A DNA stretch of 64,000 nucleotides, taken from contig NZ_QBUK01000006.1 in assembly GCF_003058265.1 (NCBI RefSeq), forward strand, positions 227,995-291,994. The letters run 5' to 3'. The notes under the pieces are model-generated. The model was not told the origin of the DNA. It did no database searches and saw only the letters and a program-made list of their open reading frames with translations. Position numbers and translations under genes: made by a program. Position 1 is the first letter of the stretch; every line of letters starts with the position of its first letter. Source of the stretch: Flagellimonas amoyensis (lineage in GTDB: Bacteria; Bacteroidota; Bacteroidia; Flavobacteriales; Flavobacteriaceae). Below are positions 63,923-64,000 of this stretch, piece after piece.

Positions 63923-64000
63923 ATGGATAGGGCGGTCAATGTATACCACCTGCGGCGGATGAAAGTGAGCAGTGCAAATCAAGTGCACGAGATCGACTCA
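63923..64000 (+). CDS. Possible start of a gene cut by the window edge
   Basis: An ATG at 63923 opens a frame that continues to the last base (26 codons, MDRAVNVYHLRRMKVSSANQ and on). An internal ATG at 63959 could be the real start. No family is recognised. It reads in the same direction as the excisionase-like gene. Confidence 0.25.
   Translation, partial: MDRAVNVYHLRRMKVSSANQVHEIDS

Noticed and set aside
1..64000. CRISPR arrays, rRNA genes and complete insertion sequences
   Set aside because: No regularly spaced direct repeats, no rRNA-like blocks and no transposase frames were seen. The repeats found are short inverted elements between genes.

Overview
The window comes from a marine-type member of the Flavobacteriaceae (Bacteroidota), possibly near Muricauda/Allomuricauda. 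This rests on gene content: DUF5686, DUF6089 and DUF6090 proteins, an HPPK-deoxynucleoside kinase fusion, OmpH-OmpH-BamA-UppS clustering, LytS/LytTR pairs and a SAM-II riboswitch on metK. It also rests on promoters of the Bacteroidota TTTG/TAnnTTTG type and scarce Shine-Dalgarno sequences. Most of the window (about 1-60,600) is ordinary core chromosome with 52 genes.

1-9.4 kb: a SAM-I riboswitch at the left edge (gene off-window), a secreted CocE-type hydrolase, metK under a SAM-II riboswitch, a deoxynucleoside kinase, a PAP2 phosphatase, a TonB protein, and two pyrophosphatases (membrane HppA, soluble Ppa). 9.5-18.9 kb: a DUF5686 outer-membrane protein, pdhB, divergent etfBA, a bifunctional-nuclease protein, a nucleoside transporter with an AT-rich central patch, a four-helix-bundle gene and thyA. 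19-26.8 kb: a looser region with an amidohydrolase, a Dabb lipoprotein, a sulfatase, a CBM48 protein, an aminotransferase and folA.

26.9-35 kb: a long leftward cell-envelope and cofactor group (CBS protein, nadK, DUF6089, uppS, bamA, two ompH, murI). 35-42 kb: pdxJ, an esterase, a GDSL lipase, tig, clpP and clpX. 42-60.6 kb: a GH3-family enzyme, a DUF2797 protein, AsmA, a queuosine-precursor transporter, sppA, folK-dNK, an RNA methyltransferase, mutS, an outer-membrane receptor and a LytS/LytTR two-component pair.

60.7-64 kb: accessory sequence. tRNA-Gly, a partial copy of the 5' half of tRNA-Leu broken by a 20-bp palindrome, a small GIY-YIG nuclease gene and the intact tRNA-Leu(UAA) are followed by what looks like one end of an integrated element: an Xre-ImmA/IrrE metalloprotease, an unknown 208-aa partner gene and an excisionase-like HTH gene. 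The partner gene and the ImmA gene carry the same GTTTCACCGG operator-like motif upstream.

Regulatory signals of note are the two SAM riboswitch classes, a palindrome (ATTATGCATGCATAAT) shared by etfBA and the GDSL lipase, a LacI-like palindrome at 42.85 kb, 9-bp direct repeats with LytTR geometry at 58.67 kb, and several copies of an interspersed TCGACTGCGCTC repeat family. All assignments come from reading motifs and context; no database search was run.
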